Shown here: one piece after another, positions 1 to 10,100 of the stretch | How the letters are laid out: each line of letters begins with the position of its first letter | Numbering within the stretch: the first letter of the stretch is position 1 | Source of the DNA: Chitinophaga eiseniae | Lineage (GTDB): Bacteria; Bacteroidota; Bacteroidia; Chitinophagales; Chitinophagaceae | Direction of reading: 5' to 3' | Length of the DNA stretch: 64,000 nucleotides | Assembly: GCF_012641265.1 (NCBI RefSeq) | Contig: NZ_JABAHZ010000003.1 | Span: 434,001 to 498,000, forward strand | The notes under the pieces: generated by a model | What the model was told of the DNA's origin: nothing | Database searches by the model: none | The model's input: only the letters and a program-made list of their open reading frames with translations | Program-made: the position numbers and the translations under genes

Positions 1-1192
1 CCAGGGTCCCCATGGTATAGTAAATACCATCGCGGAATTTCTGGAACCTTTCTTTCCGGAGCATATGATGGAGGCCTGCAATACTTTTAGCGATATCGCC
101 CGTGGTTTGGGCGTTGGTTTTAGCGATTTGTACCCTGGCCTGGAAATCCATCATGGGATCGGGTTTCATGCCAATTACGTTCCTGAATTGTTCCAGGGCG
201 GAATCCGGACGATTCAGCTGTACGTATAGCTGTCCCAGGATAAAAGACATCCTGGCGCGGGAAACCCGGTTGCGGCTCAGGTCAATGGCTTCCTGTAAAG
301 GCGCAATCGTTTCGGGATATCTTTTCTGGATATAGTTGCTATAGGCGCGTACTTCTGCCAGTTCGCCGTCGAGCCGGTGAGGAAAGTTAGGATCGGTGTG
401 CAGGATATTGAGCAGGGCCTGTACTTCGTCATATTCCTTTTGTTCCAGCAGGGTTCTGGCCCTCCACAAAAAGGCGTCATTACGTGCTTTGGTGTGTTTG
501 AGCCTTCCGAAGAAGCCTTTCCTTTTTTCGTTGGTAGCGATAGAAATCTGGTCATTTTCCCGGGCGCCTACCACCGTTTTATATTCTGATTTGCTTTTAG
601 GCGCGAATGTAATGTTGACGTACTGGAATGTTTTATTGGCGTTATCCAGGTCGCCTTCGTAAAAATAGGCCCGTCCCATCAGCAGAAAGCAGTCATCTAT
701 CCATTTTCCGCGAGGATCATGCAGTTGAACGGCCATGGTGGTTTTATCGATTACGGAGTCCAGCTCCCCTTTGTTAAAGCCCTGGCTTTGGAGGCTATAG
801 GGGTAAAACGGGAGCAGCAGGTTGTAATTATCCTGTCCATCGCGGTTAGCCGACTTTACCACGCGGTCCAGCTTCACTTTAGCGTGAAAGTAATAGTTAA
901 ACCGGGTAGCCATATTCTGGAAAAATCGTCTTTTCCAGGTCCATTTCTTTTTCTCCAGCATTACTTCTGAAGGGGGGCGTCGATCCTGTACCACATGATT
1001 TTCCCGGGGTTTAAAAAGGGGTTTGGCAGCAGGCCTTTGTTGCTGATTGCCGGGACTTGGAGTCTGATTCTGGTAGTTTGTTTGCGATGGTCTATTTTGG
1101 GGTCTGTTCTGTGCCCAGACCGCCGGCAAACCCAGGCAAAATGACAATACAATTATTCCCAGATATTTAAGAAGCAGTTTGATGCAATTCAT
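1..1192 (-). CDS. porW: PorW/SprE-like TPR protein of the type IX secretion system (partial, 3' end off window)
   Basis: Open reading frame without stops from an ATG at 1192 to the left window edge (397 codons). It starts with a signal peptide (hydrophobic stretch, cleavage near VWAQN), then a Gln/Pro/Asn-rich linker, then the block RFNYYFHAKVKL, followed by tetratricopeptide-like helices containing WIDDCFLLMGRAYFYEGD and a second TPR group around LGQLYVQLNRPDSALEQF. This arrangement (a 'YYFHAK' block, then 'WIDDSYLLMGKAYFY', then TPRs) is what I know from the PorW/SprE family, which is needed for type IX secretion and, in gliding species, motility. Flavobacterium SprE is a lipoprotein; here no lipobox cysteine is evident, so a periplasmic form is possible. 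The T9SS sorting-domain protein at 25289-26860 fits a working T9SS. Family assignment is from memory of conserved blocks. Confidence 0.72.
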   Translation of the reverse strand, partial: MNCIKLLLKYLGIIVLSFCLGLPAVWAQNRPQNRPSQTNYQNQTPSPGNQQQRPAAKPLFKPRENHVVQDRRPPSEVMLEKKKWTWKRRFFQNMATRFNYYFHAKVKLDRVVKSANRDGQDNYNLLLPFYPYSLQSQGFNKGELDSVIDKTTMAVQLHDPRGKWIDDCFLLMGRAYFYEGDLDNANKTFQYVNITFAPKSKSEYKTVVGARENDQISIATNEKRKGFFGRLKHTKARNDAFLWRARTLLEQKEYDEVQALLNILHTDPNFPHRLDGELAEVRAYSNYIQKRYPETIAPLQEAIDLSRNRVSRARMSFILGQLYVQLNRPDSALEQFRNVIGMKPDPMMDFQARVQIAKTNAQTTGDIAKSIAGLHHMLRKERFQKFRDGIYYTMGTL

Positions 1193-1385
1193 GGATGCCA
1201 GGGTGTATAGGCTAAATATATATAACTTATAGTTTGAAAAAATATTTTAAAGATAGTATAAAATAGTTGATTGAACGAGCGTTGGGAAGAAGTGGTCCGT
1301 ACTTTTTCCACGGTGTATAATTTTTTAAGCCGCTGGTTCTCAAAGAAAAATGTTCATTTCACGGCACAATCCACAAAACACTATT

Positions 1386-1413
1386 TTGAGTTTTACAATA
1401 ATGATTAACTTTA
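1386..1413 (+). promoter_or_regulatory. Bacteroidota-type promoter of the bactofilin cluster
   Basis: TTG at 1386-1388, a 17-nt spacer, then TAACTTTA at 1406-1413, one mismatch from the TAnnTTTG -7 consensus. It lies 43 nt before the ATG at 1457. Confidence 0.45.
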
Positions 1414-1456
1414 GCCCGCCTTAAAAGGATCGATTTCTTTAAGTAGTAACACAAAC

Positions 1457-1861
1457 ATGGCCAAGAAGGGGAATAAAAACAACAGAAGAAACCTGGAAAA
1501 ACTCAGTCATAAGTACCGTTTGGTAATTATGAATGACGACACCTATGAAGAAGTGACCTCGTTCAAACTCTCCCGTATGAGTGTGTACATTGCCTTCAGT
1601 ACCCTTTTTGTACTCCTGGTGGCTATTACCGTAGCAACGGTTGTATTTACCCCTTTGCGCTATTATATTCCCGGCTATGGAGACCTGAAGCAGCGCAAGG
1701 AATTTATTCATTTAAAAATGCGTGCCGACTCACTGGAAACGGCGATTAATGCCCGGGACCAGTATCTGAACAATATCAAGCAGGTGATCAACGGTGAATT
1801 TACCGGAAAACTGGACACCACTATGCTGAAAGTCCCTACTGTAGACAACAGTACCTACTAG
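1457..1861 (+). CDS. Membrane anchor protein equivalent to the N-terminus of bactofilin-linked M23 peptidases, without the peptidase domain
   Basis: 134 residues. The basic N-terminus carries KLSHKYRLVIMNDDTYEE, then one membrane helix at about residues 44-67 and a short coiled periplasmic tail ending in DNSTY and a stop. From memory, the same N-terminal block (KYRLVIxNDxTxEE, then a helix, then FTPLRxYIPGY) opens the Bacteroidota M23 (LytM) peptidases encoded beside bactofilins. Here the reading frame stops before any HxxxD or HxH zinc motif, and only about 140 nt separate it from the next gene, so the peptidase half is really absent and not frameshifted nearby. It may anchor or regulate the bactofilin polymer at the inner membrane (inference). 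The first gene of a same-strand cluster. Confidence 0.7.
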   Translation: MAKKGNKNNRRNLEKLSHKYRLVIMNDDTYEEVTSFKLSRMSVYIAFSTLFVLLVAITVATVVFTPLRYYIPGYGDLKQRKEFIHLKMRADSLETAINARDQYLNNIKQVINGEFTGKLDTTMLKVPTVDNSTY

Positions 1862-2002
1862 TCACTATTTGGTTGTTTTATTATTTAATATGCGAGGATG
1901 AGCGTGCGGGAATGTGTGCATAAAGTGTCTAAACACATAAATATCAAAATATTTCATATTTTATTTATATTACATCACTAAACTTGAAAAACCTGACTCC
2001 CT

Positions 2003-2425
2003 ATGTTTAACAGCAATCAAAAATCAAAAGGCGACAATAAGACCATGTTGCCTACCTCTACGGTTAACATTATCGGTAATGGTACTACTATCCAGGGTGA
2101 TATAGTATGCGAAGGAGACATTAGAATTGACGGCCAGGTAAATGGCCTGGTATCTACCAAAGCTAAAATAGTGGTAGGTCCGGAAGGCGATATTACCGGC
2201 GACCTGGTATGCCAGAGCGCTGACATCCTGGGTAAAGTGACAGGCATTATCAAAGTAGAAGAGCTGTTGTTTTTAAAGGGCAATGCTTTAGTGAAAGGCG
2301 ATGTGTATACTGCACATTTTGAAATGGAGCCTACTGCGAAGTTCAATGGCCGTTGCTATATGGACGATCAGCAGCCAGCAGATAATCTGAAACATGGAAA
2401 ATCCGTCCTCCAGGAAGCAGAATAA
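2003..2425 (+). CDS. Bactofilin (polymer-forming cytoskeletal protein)
   Basis: 140 residues. A short polar N-terminal tail, then a central right-handed beta-helix domain (about residues 20-115) with the family's repeating Gly-rich turns, for example GNGTTIQGDIVCEGDIRIDG and GPEGDITGDLVC, and a short C-terminal tail. Bactofilins self-assemble into membrane-associated filaments without nucleotide and often work with M23 peptidases in cell-shape control. The stop lies inside the next gene (32-nt overlap), indicating translational coupling with AtpZ. The upstream neighbour is the membrane part of a bactofilin-linked peptidase, which supports the pairing. Confidence 0.9.
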   Translation: MFNSNQKSKGDNKTMLPTSTVNIIGNGTTIQGDIVCEGDIRIDGQVNGLVSTKAKIVVGPEGDITGDLVCQSADILGKVTGIIKVEELLFLKGNALVKGDVYTAHFEMEPTAKFNGRCYMDDQQPADNLKHGKSVLQEAE

Positions 2426-2630
2426 TAACGATGATAGCCGTAAAACGCTATTACGCTATGCCGGCCTGGCCTTCCAAATGATGGCTACGCTGGGATTAGG
2501 GGTGTTTGTGGGATATAAAATTGACCAGCGTATAGGCTGGCGGTTTCCTGTGTTCCTTATCATTTTTTCTTTAATTGCATTAGCCATACTTTTGTGGCAA
2601 ATTATAAAAGACACCCGCAGGCATGAGTGA
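2394..2630 (+). CDS. AtpZ/AtpI family small membrane protein
   Basis: 78 residues with a polar, Asn/Arg-rich start and two membrane helices (about 24-42 and 50-68), with the family pattern GLGVFVGYKIDQRIGWRFPVF between and around them. AtpZ proteins are accessory to F1Fo ATP synthase, possibly in Mg/Ca transport or c-ring assembly. The start overlaps the bactofilin end and the stop overlaps the next gene by 8 nt. Unlike the usual arrangement, no atpB/E/F genes follow here. Confidence 0.82.
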   Translation: MENPSSRKQNNNDDSRKTLLRYAGLAFQMMATLGLGVFVGYKIDQRIGWRFPVFLIIFSLIALAILLWQIIKDTRRHE

Positions 2631-3009
2631 TAGATTTTTTATTCGATTATTCGCAGTTTTTGGAATTTTAAACGGACTTCTCATCATATTTAAACCCAGG
2701 TTGCTGGATATCGGTACACATGTAAACGTACTGATGGCTGGTAACCTGATTATGGCCATTATATCCCTGGTGTCTTACCTGATAAGTCGCCAGGGACTCG
2801 CTTCTTCCAATCACAACGCATTTATCCGGGCCGTTTACGGTGCCACCCTTGCCAAACTTTTCCTTTGTGTCATCGGCGTTGCGGTGTATGTGCTGATGTA
2901 TCGGCCCAACGTCAGCAAGCTGACCGTTTTCGCATTGTTATTCCTTTACCTGGTATATACTGTTTTTGAAACACTCAGCCTCTTCCGGCTAACCAGGCTT
3001 AAAAAATAA
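2623..3009 (+). CDS. AtpI-like four-helix membrane protein
   Basis: 128 residues, almost entirely hydrophobic, with four predicted membrane helices (about 7-24, 34-54, 70-92, 96-118). There is no catalytic motif. Size, topology and position directly behind AtpZ match the ATP-synthase-protein-I-like gene normally found before atpB in Bacteroidota. It overlaps atpZ by 8 nt and ends 5 nt before the next gene. Function as an Fo assembly factor is by position only. Confidence 0.55.
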   Translation: MSDRFFIRLFAVFGILNGLLIIFKPRLLDIGTHVNVLMAGNLIMAIISLVSYLISRQGLASSNHNAFIRAVYGATLAKLFLCVIGVAVYVLMYRPNVSKLTVFALLFLYLVYTVFETLSLFRLTRLKK

Positions 3010-3014
3010 TCCAT

Positions 3015-3641
3015 TTGAAAAAAGAGGCGCCATTAAATACTTTAGCGTCCTACTTACCCGAAGGTACTTTCGGACAGGTAATGGAGTTTCTCACTACCTA
3101 TAAGGTACACCTCACCATTACCCGGGAAAGGTCCAGCATCCTGGGCGACTACCGCCACCCGGATGGACAGGGCAAAGGACATCGGATCAGCGTAAACGGT
3201 TCGCTGAACAAGTATTCCTTTCTCCTTACTTTACTGCATGAAATTGCCCACCTGACCACTTTTAATAAATATGCGAACCGCGTAGCCGCACATGGTAAAG
3301 AGTGGAAACAGGAATTCAGTTATATCTTACATGGATTTGTAGGCAAAAGCCTGCTGCCTACCGATGTGGAAAAAGCCGTGCGTCAAAGTATGGCTAATCC
3401 GGCCGCCAGTTCCTGCGCAGATGAAAACCTGCTACGGGTACTCAAAAACTACGATCGCCAGAAAGAAAATCACTTTTTTGTAGAACAGGTACCGCTCGGT
3501 GGTCTCTTCAAAACGAAAGACGGACGCGTATTCCGCCGGGGAGCCCGGATCCGGAAAAGATATCGCTGCGAAGAAGTAGCCTCGCAGCGATGGTATCTTT
3601 TTAGCCCCGTATACGAGGTAGAATTAGTGGAAGTACTATGA
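3015..3641 (+). CDS. SprT-like zinc metalloprotease domain protein
   Basis: 208 residues starting at a TTG codon 5 nt after the preceding stop; the next in-frame ATG is 22 codons in. The core carries LLHEIAHLTTF (HExxH) and a downstream HGKEWKQEF, the SprT-family metal-binding pattern in which the third ligand is the histidine before GxxW. The C-terminal third contains basic beta-rich sequence (RRGARIRKRYRCEE) like the nucleic-acid-binding tail of SprT/Spartan proteins. The substrate is unknown; DNA-protein crosslink repair is known for eukaryotic Spartan only. It ends 6 nt inside the convergent M28 peptidase gene. Confidence 0.78.
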   Translation: MKKEAPLNTLASYLPEGTFGQVMEFLTTYKVHLTITRERSSILGDYRHPDGQGKGHRISVNGSLNKYSFLLTLLHEIAHLTTFNKYANRVAAHGKEWKQEFSYILHGFVGKSLLPTDVEKAVRQSMANPAASSCADENLLRVLKNYDRQKENHFFVEQVPLGGLFKTKDGRVFRRGARIRKRYRCEEVASQRWYLFSPVYEVELVEVL

Positions 3642-4571
3642 TTGCTTCTCCCCTACGTAATGTAACTCCGGGAAAGTCATAGCGCGATTAATCAATTGTA
3701 TTTCCAACCGGATAATATTTGCTTCCGCGGCAGCCTGTAACTTAGGCGCATCATCGGTTGGCTTGTGATAGTCATCATGACCACCTGTATGGAAAAACAT
3801 CACCGGCACCCCATTCACATAAAAGTTATGATGGTCTGAAGCTCCTTTTCCTGCTGCATCTGTGAAGAATTTAATACCAGGCTGCTGTACGTCTTTAAAA
3901 ACAGCTGGCCATTCCTGTGCGCTGCCATGACCGCCAATACCGATACCTCTTTCGGGGTTGTAGCGTCCAATCATATCCATATTCAGCATAAAATGTACTT
4001 TATCCAGGGGCATCAACGGATGCGCGGTATAATACTTAGACCCCTGTAAGCCCAGCTCCTCGCCGCCAAAGGCAATAAAGAGAAAATTAAATGGCTCCCG
4101 GGTATGGTTATTCACATAGTAACGGGCCAGCTCCAGCAATCCCGCTACACCGGAGGCATTGTCGTCGGCCCCGTTATGGATCTGGCCAACGGGATATTTA
4201 CCATCAAACAAAGCAGCCGTACCGAGGTGATCGTAGTGAGCACCAATGATAATCGTACGGGCAGCGCCGTTATCCAGGAATCCAATCACATTCCGGCTCG
4301 GGATGTCCTTATGGGCGTTTTTATTAAATGTAAAATCCTGGAAATAACTGTTGCCATTTACGGCTTTCAGCCCCAGCTCTTTAAACTGTTTTGCTACAAA
4401 GCGACTAGCTTTCAGTCCACCTTTTTCCGCAGTACCCCTGCCTTTGAGCTTATCGGATGCCAGGTAATTTACAATTCCCTGGATACGTTTGGCATCAGGA
4501 ATCGTGTCCTGCGCCAGGGCGCTGGTATATAAACCTACCGCGCAGACTAATAGTAACCAACTCTTCTTCAT
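3636..4571 (-). CDS. Secreted M28-family zinc aminopeptidase
   Basis: 311 residues. Signal peptide with cleavage after ALA (residues 1-20), then the M28 catalytic domain. Zinc-site motifs are visible in order: GAHYDHLG, HNGADDNASGVAGL (bridging Asp), GGEELGLQGS (catalytic Glu), MDMIGRY, and a last HDDYHKPTDD histidine. The set and spacing match Bacteroidota M28 peptidases, which cleave N-terminal residues from peptides in the periplasm or outside the cell. It lies convergent to the SprT-like gene with a 6-nt overlap and downstream of yidC, separated from it by a terminator hairpin. Confidence 0.88.
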   Translation of the reverse strand: MKKSWLLLVCAVGLYTSALAQDTIPDAKRIQGIVNYLASDKLKGRGTAEKGGLKASRFVAKQFKELGLKAVNGNSYFQDFTFNKNAHKDIPSRNVIGFLDNGAARTIIIGAHYDHLGTAALFDGKYPVGQIHNGADDNASGVAGLLELARYYVNNHTREPFNFLFIAFGGEELGLQGSKYYTAHPLMPLDKVHFMLNMDMIGRYNPERGIGIGGHGSAQEWPAVFKDVQQPGIKFFTDAAGKGASDHHNFYVNGVPVMFFHTGGHDDYHKPTDDAPKLQAAAEANIIRLEIQLINRAMTFPELHYVGEKQS

Positions 4572-4587
4572 ATCTGGTCAAAAATAG

Positions 4588-4615
4588 AGAAGGCCTCCTG
4601 AAAAGGAAGCCTTCT
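4588..4615 (-). terminator. Intrinsic terminator downstream of yidC
   Basis: Stem AGAAGGC/GCCTTCT enclosing an inner TCCT-GAAA-AGGA stem, followed on the minus strand by CTATTTTTG. It sits between the yidC stop and the M28 peptidase start. Confidence 0.7.
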
Positions 4616-4654
4616 GCTAAAAATTATGTTTGAATTGTTCAGATTGTATTAATC

Positions 4655-6505
4655 CTATTTCTTCTTCTGTTGTATTTCCTGCTGGCGTTTCTGTACTTCT
4701 TCCAGTCGTTCCTGCCATTTGGATTTGCTCTTCGGTTTCTTCTTATTTTCCTGGATCTGGGCGTGGATCTTATCATGGTTGATGATAAATTTCTGAATCA
4801 CCCATTGCAACAGGATACTGATTACGTTAGACAGGAAGTAATAGAAGGTTAATGCTGCTGCCAAACGGTTGAAGATACCCAACAGCATGATAGGCATGAT
4901 ATAAGGCATGTACTTCATTACCGGGTTGCTCTGATCGGTCATTCCACGGTTGTAGAAAGCCAGGATCAAGCTGGTGATGGTCATCAGGATGGTGAACAGG
5001 CTCACGTGGTTGCCGTAGAAAGGTATGTTGAACGGCAGGTTCAGGATAGAGTCGTAGGTCGACAAATCCTTGGCCCACAGGAAGCTTTCCTGGCGCAGCT
5101 CAATGGAAGATGGGAAGAAGCTGTACATCGCTACCAGGATAGGCAGCTGCAGTAAAGCCGGTAAACAACCTCCCAGTGGGTTCACCCCGGCGCTCTTGAA
5201 CAGTTTCATCTGTTCTACACCAAATCCCTGCTGATCATCGCCGAATTTAGCTTTCAGCTCATCAATTTCCGGTTTCAGGACCTTCATTTTAGCCTGGGAT
5301 ACATAGCTCTGGTAAGTAAATGGAGCAATGAGCAAGCGAATGAAGATGGTGAGCAGGATGATGATGATACCATAGTTCTTGATAAATCCGCTGAGGAAGT
5401 TAAATACCGGGATAATGATGCCGATGTTAACATACTTCACAAAAGCAAAAATACCAGTACCCAATGGGATGATCTTCTGCAAACCGATATCGAAAGATTT
5501 CAGTGTTTTGTAGTGGTTAGGACCGTAGTAAATTTCAACCGGGAAAGAGTAATCGTTCGCGCGGTTGTACGGAATCTGGATGGTGGTGAATGTTTGTCCT
5601 ACGATATTCGGGCTTTCCGGCACCTTGGTATTTACATCCGCGTTATTGAAAAGCTCGTTTTTAGCAATCAGCGTGGTGCTAAAGAACTGCTGTTTTACAC
5701 TCACCCATTTCAGTTTATTTTCCAGTTTTTCGTGGCTGGTACGGTTCAGGGTAAAGTAATCATGTTTATCGTGCTCGAACATGTAGTGTACCTGGTTGTT
5801 CAGGCGTTCGTTCTGCATGTCGTGTTCCTGTTTATCGTCCTGTGCATTCCACTGCAGGTTCAGGTAGTTCTGGTTGCCTGGCAGAATGTTTTGCAGTCCT
5901 ACAGCATGGATAGTATAATCTACCACATAGCTGCCTGGTTTCAGGGAATAAATGAACTCGAGATAAGATGCCGGATTGTTGGTGTTAAGACGGTAAGCAA
6001 TGGATTTAACACCTCCTGCCAGCTCCTGTGGCTGTCCGGCAGTAAAGAAGAGGTCAGCACTGTTCAACACTTTGGTTAAACTGGCCGGCACTTCTACGGA
6101 TAAACGGTTGAAAGAACCCTGTACCAGCATTAATGGCGCGCCATCATATGTTTTATAGTCTTTCAGCTGTACAGTTGACGGTTGACCACCTTTGTTGCTA
6201 AAAGTGATTTTTACCACGTCATTTTCCAGTACGGTATTTTGAACATTGCCGGTAGCGGCAGTGGCAAATACGCCAAACTCTCCACTTAATAATGCCTGGT
6301 GAGCCGAGTCCAGCGGACCACCTGCTGCGGCAGCAGCGAGACTTGCGGTATCTGTAACGGGTGTTTTAGGCTTGTTAAGCTCTGCGATGGAATCTTGCCT
6401 GGCTTTTTCCCTTGCGGCTCCTGCCTGTTGTTTCTGATTATAGAATATGTATCCTACCAATAAAACGCCCAACAGTAAAAACCCAATGACCGAATTTCTA
6501 TCCAT
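4655..6505 (-). CDS. yidC: Membrane protein insertase YidC
   Basis: 616 residues from the ATG of MDRNSVIGF; a TTG three codons upstream is less likely. N-terminal membrane helix (about 4-23), a large periplasmic beta domain (about 60-370), then the conserved five-helix insertase core with IIILLTIFIRLLIAPFTYQS and GGCLPALLQLPILVAMYSFF, and a basic tail rich in Lys/Gln that may bind the ribosome. YidC inserts membrane proteins alone or with SecYEG. Length and order fit the Gram-negative form. It is downstream of pyrG on the same strand but separated by a strong terminator, so transcribed separately. Confidence 0.97.
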   Translation of the reverse strand: MDRNSVIGFLLLGVLLVGYIFYNQKQQAGAAREKARQDSIAELNKPKTPVTDTASLAAAAAGGPLDSAHQALLSGEFGVFATAATGNVQNTVLENDVVKITFSNKGGQPSTVQLKDYKTYDGAPLMLVQGSFNRLSVEVPASLTKVLNSADLFFTAGQPQELAGGVKSIAYRLNTNNPASYLEFIYSLKPGSYVVDYTIHAVGLQNILPGNQNYLNLQWNAQDDKQEHDMQNERLNNQVHYMFEHDKHDYFTLNRTSHEKLENKLKWVSVKQQFFSTTLIAKNELFNNADVNTKVPESPNIVGQTFTTIQIPYNRANDYSFPVEIYYGPNHYKTLKSFDIGLQKIIPLGTGIFAFVKYVNIGIIIPVFNFLSGFIKNYGIIIILLTIFIRLLIAPFTYQSYVSQAKMKVLKPEIDELKAKFGDDQQGFGVEQMKLFKSAGVNPLGGCLPALLQLPILVAMYSFFPSSIELRQESFLWAKDLSTYDSILNLPFNIPFYGNHVSLFTILMTITSLILAFYNRGMTDQSNPVMKYMPYIMPIMLLGIFNRLAAALTFYYFLSNVISILLQWVIQKFIINHDKIHAQIQENKKKPKSKSKWQERLEEVQKRQQEIQQKKK

Positions 6506-6726
6506 GAAATGCAATTAAAATTTAGGCAGCAAAGGTAAGCATGATTTTATGAAATGACCACGCTTTTTAGGTGAAACCCCTGTTAAATGCGGCTAAAATA
6601 ATAGATAAGCAATCAGAATGTGTATTCTATTGATAATCAAACCATATTTACACATAGAAGCGATGCTATTCTGAGCGGGTTGTTAATAATATAATATTTA
6701 CGCTTAATATAAATCCGGGGTTCAAC

Positions 6727-6760
6727 AAAAAACCGCCTGATAACTCATCAGGCGGTTTTT
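6727..6760 (-). terminator. Intrinsic terminator of pyrG
   Basis: Perfect 12-bp stem AAAACCGCCTGA/TCAGGCGGTTTT with a 7-nt loop, flanked by runs of T on both strands. It lies just after the pyrG stop. Confidence 0.88.
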
Positions 6761-6812
6761 CTGCTTTTATAACGTAATGATTTTTTCTTTGTTAGTTAGT
6801 ACACAACGTTGG

Positions 6813-8468
<1,656 letters not shown>

Positions 8469-8557
8469 TCAGCTAAATGTACTTGACCTATAAACGGGGA
8501 AGTGCCGGACTGCGTTTGGTGTAATACCGATCAAGTAAACTACTTCCGAAGGTCATG

Positions 8558-8587
8558 CAAAGTTACACAAATTTGCGTCGCTCCCAA
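8558..8587 (-). promoter_or_regulatory. pyrG promoter (-33/-7 Bacteroidota type)
   Basis: On the minus strand TTG (8585-8587), a 19-nt spacer and a perfect -7 box TAACTTTG (8558-8565). This predicts a leader of about 95 nt before pyrG. The rest of the 335-nt gap 8457-8791 shows only this and the opposite promoter at 8765. Confidence 0.7.
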
Positions 8588-8764
8588 GTTTTTTACCAGC
8601 CGGCTTTATTTGTTTGTTAATTTTTCGGAGAATATCTTCAGCGCTCATTACTGATCTGGCGGGCGTTTTAAAGAATTTTCAAGTACAGGAAATTATTTAT
8701 TAAAAACCTTTATCCGACGTCTCCCTTCATTTAAATGCTTTCGCTACTATAAATATATATACTG

Positions 8765-8772
8765 TAAATTTG
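8765..8772 (+). promoter_or_regulatory. -7 promoter element of the thioesterase gene
   Basis: TAAATTTG matches the TAnnTTTG consensus, 19 nt before the ATG at 8792, which implies a very short leader. No clear TTG at -33. Confidence 0.5.
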
Positions 8773-8791
8773 CGTCCGAAATACATAAAAG

Positions 8792-9310
8792 ATGACATTA
8801 ACGCCAAAGAGAGCTCAAGACTCGCTGATACAAATGACCGAACTGGTTTTACCGAATGATACCAACACATTCGGCAACCTGATGGGAGGTCGTTTGATGT
8901 ACTGGATGGATATTGCCGCCGCGCTGGCCTGCATGAAACACTGCAGCGCCCCTGTGGTAACTGCTTCCGTGGATAATATTTCTTTTGAAAATCCCATTAA
9001 GCTGGGCAACGTAGTACATATCGAATCTAAAGTGAGCCGCGCTTTCAACACCTCCATGGAAGTACATATGAAAGTATGGGGAGAAGATCCGGTTCAGCAA
9101 TACCGCTACAAATCCAATGAAGCCTTCATGACGTTTGTGGCGCTGGATCCTAATGGTAATTCCCGCCCCGTACCCGGCATCATCACCGACACAGAAGAAG
9201 AAAAAAGATTATATGAAGGCGCTTTGCGTCGTCGCCAGCTACGCCTCATCCTGGGAGGAAAAATGAAACCGGAAGATGCTGATGAACTGAAAGCACTGTT
9301 TTCTATATAA
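8792..9310 (+). CDS. Acyl-CoA thioesterase, hotdog fold (YciA/BFIT type)
   Basis: 172 residues. Hotdog domain with the family sequence NTFGNLMGGRLMYWMDIAAA, where the Asn and the Asp in MD are the expected catalytic/CoA-site residues, followed by ASVDNISFENPIKLGN and the beta-strand block SKVSRAFNTSMEVHMKVW. Such enzymes hydrolyse acyl-CoA esters in the cytoplasm. It is a single gene with its own -7 element and ends in the large inverted repeat at 9321-9375. Confidence 0.9.
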   Translation: MTLTPKRAQDSLIQMTELVLPNDTNTFGNLMGGRLMYWMDIAAALACMKHCSAPVVTASVDNISFENPIKLGNVVHIESKVSRAFNTSMEVHMKVWGEDPVQQYRYKSNEAFMTFVALDPNGNSRPVPGIITDTEEEKRLYEGALRRRQLRLILGGKMKPEDADELKALFSI

Positions 9311-9320
9311 ATTATGCTCA

Positions 9321-9375
9321 TTAGTTATTTAGATATTTATTTTTCACTCAGGGTGATAAATATCTAAATAACTAA
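9321..9375. repeat. Perfect 20-bp inverted repeat between convergent genes
   Basis: Arms 9321-9340 and 9356-9375 are perfectly complementary (20 bp, AT-rich) around a 15-nt loop. It lies between the thioesterase (+) and HD hydrolase (-) stops, so it can act as a bidirectional terminator, though it has no GC-rich base. Confidence 0.75.
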
Positions 9376-9409
9376 TTTCTCTCCCCATTATCTATATTAA
9401 GATAATCAA

Positions 9410-10066
9410 CTATATCTCCCCTTCCCATTCTTTGTAAAACCGGTCCAGGAACTGCTCCATAAATGTATGCCGCGCTATCGCCAACTGCTTTCCGGTAGGG
9501 GTATTCATCCGGTCTTTCAGCAACAATAGCTTTTCGTAGAAATGTGTAATGGTAGGCGCCGTGCTGTTCTTATACTCCTCTTTCGTCATCTGCATATTAG
9601 GTTGCACTGCCGGATCATGCAGCAGCCGGTTTTTAAACCCGCCATAATTAAATGCCCTGGCAATACCAATGGCGCCCATGGCATCCAGTCGGTCGGCATC
9701 CTGTACCACGCCTAACTCAGGCGAGTAAAACGATTTTTCCTGGTTCCCCCCTTTAAAGGAAATATGCCGGATTATGTTTTCAACATGTGTGATCACGGCC
9801 TCCGGCACTACCTGCGTTTGCAGGAAGGCCACCGCTTTAGCGGGACCAATATTTTCATCTCCGTGATGGAACTTGGAATCTGCGATATCATGCAATAACG
9901 CGCCCAACTCTACCACCAGTAAGTTAACCGTTTCGGTGGCTGCAATATGTTTTGCCTGCTGCCATACCCGGTAAATATGCCACCAGTCGTGGCCTCCTTC
10001 TGCGTCGGCTAATTCCTGTTTTACGTAACTGACTGTTGCTGCTATAATCGATGAATGATCTGTCAT
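9410..10066 (-). CDS. HD-domain metal-dependent phosphohydrolase
   Basis: 218 residues. HD-domain metal ligands appear in order: HDWWHIYRVW near residue 26, ALLHDIADSKFH (the HD pair) near residue 57, and VVQDADRLDAMGAIGIARAF near residue 126 (final Asp). This pattern matches the YedJ/YpgQ-like HD hydrolases of about 215 residues, some of which hydrolyse (d)NTPs. The substrate here is unknown. It is a single gene, convergent to the thioesterase. Confidence 0.88.
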   Translation of the reverse strand: MTDHSSIIAATVSYVKQELADAEGGHDWWHIYRVWQQAKHIAATETVNLLVVELGALLHDIADSKFHHGDENIGPAKAVAFLQTQVVPEAVITHVENIIRHISFKGGNQEKSFYSPELGVVQDADRLDAMGAIGIARAFNYGGFKNRLLHDPAVQPNMQMTKEEYKNSTAPTITHFYEKLLLLKDRMNTPTGKQLAIARHTFMEQFLDRFYKEWEGEI

Positions 10067-10100
10067 AGCTACAATAATATTAATTTTCAGGGAGTTTTGT

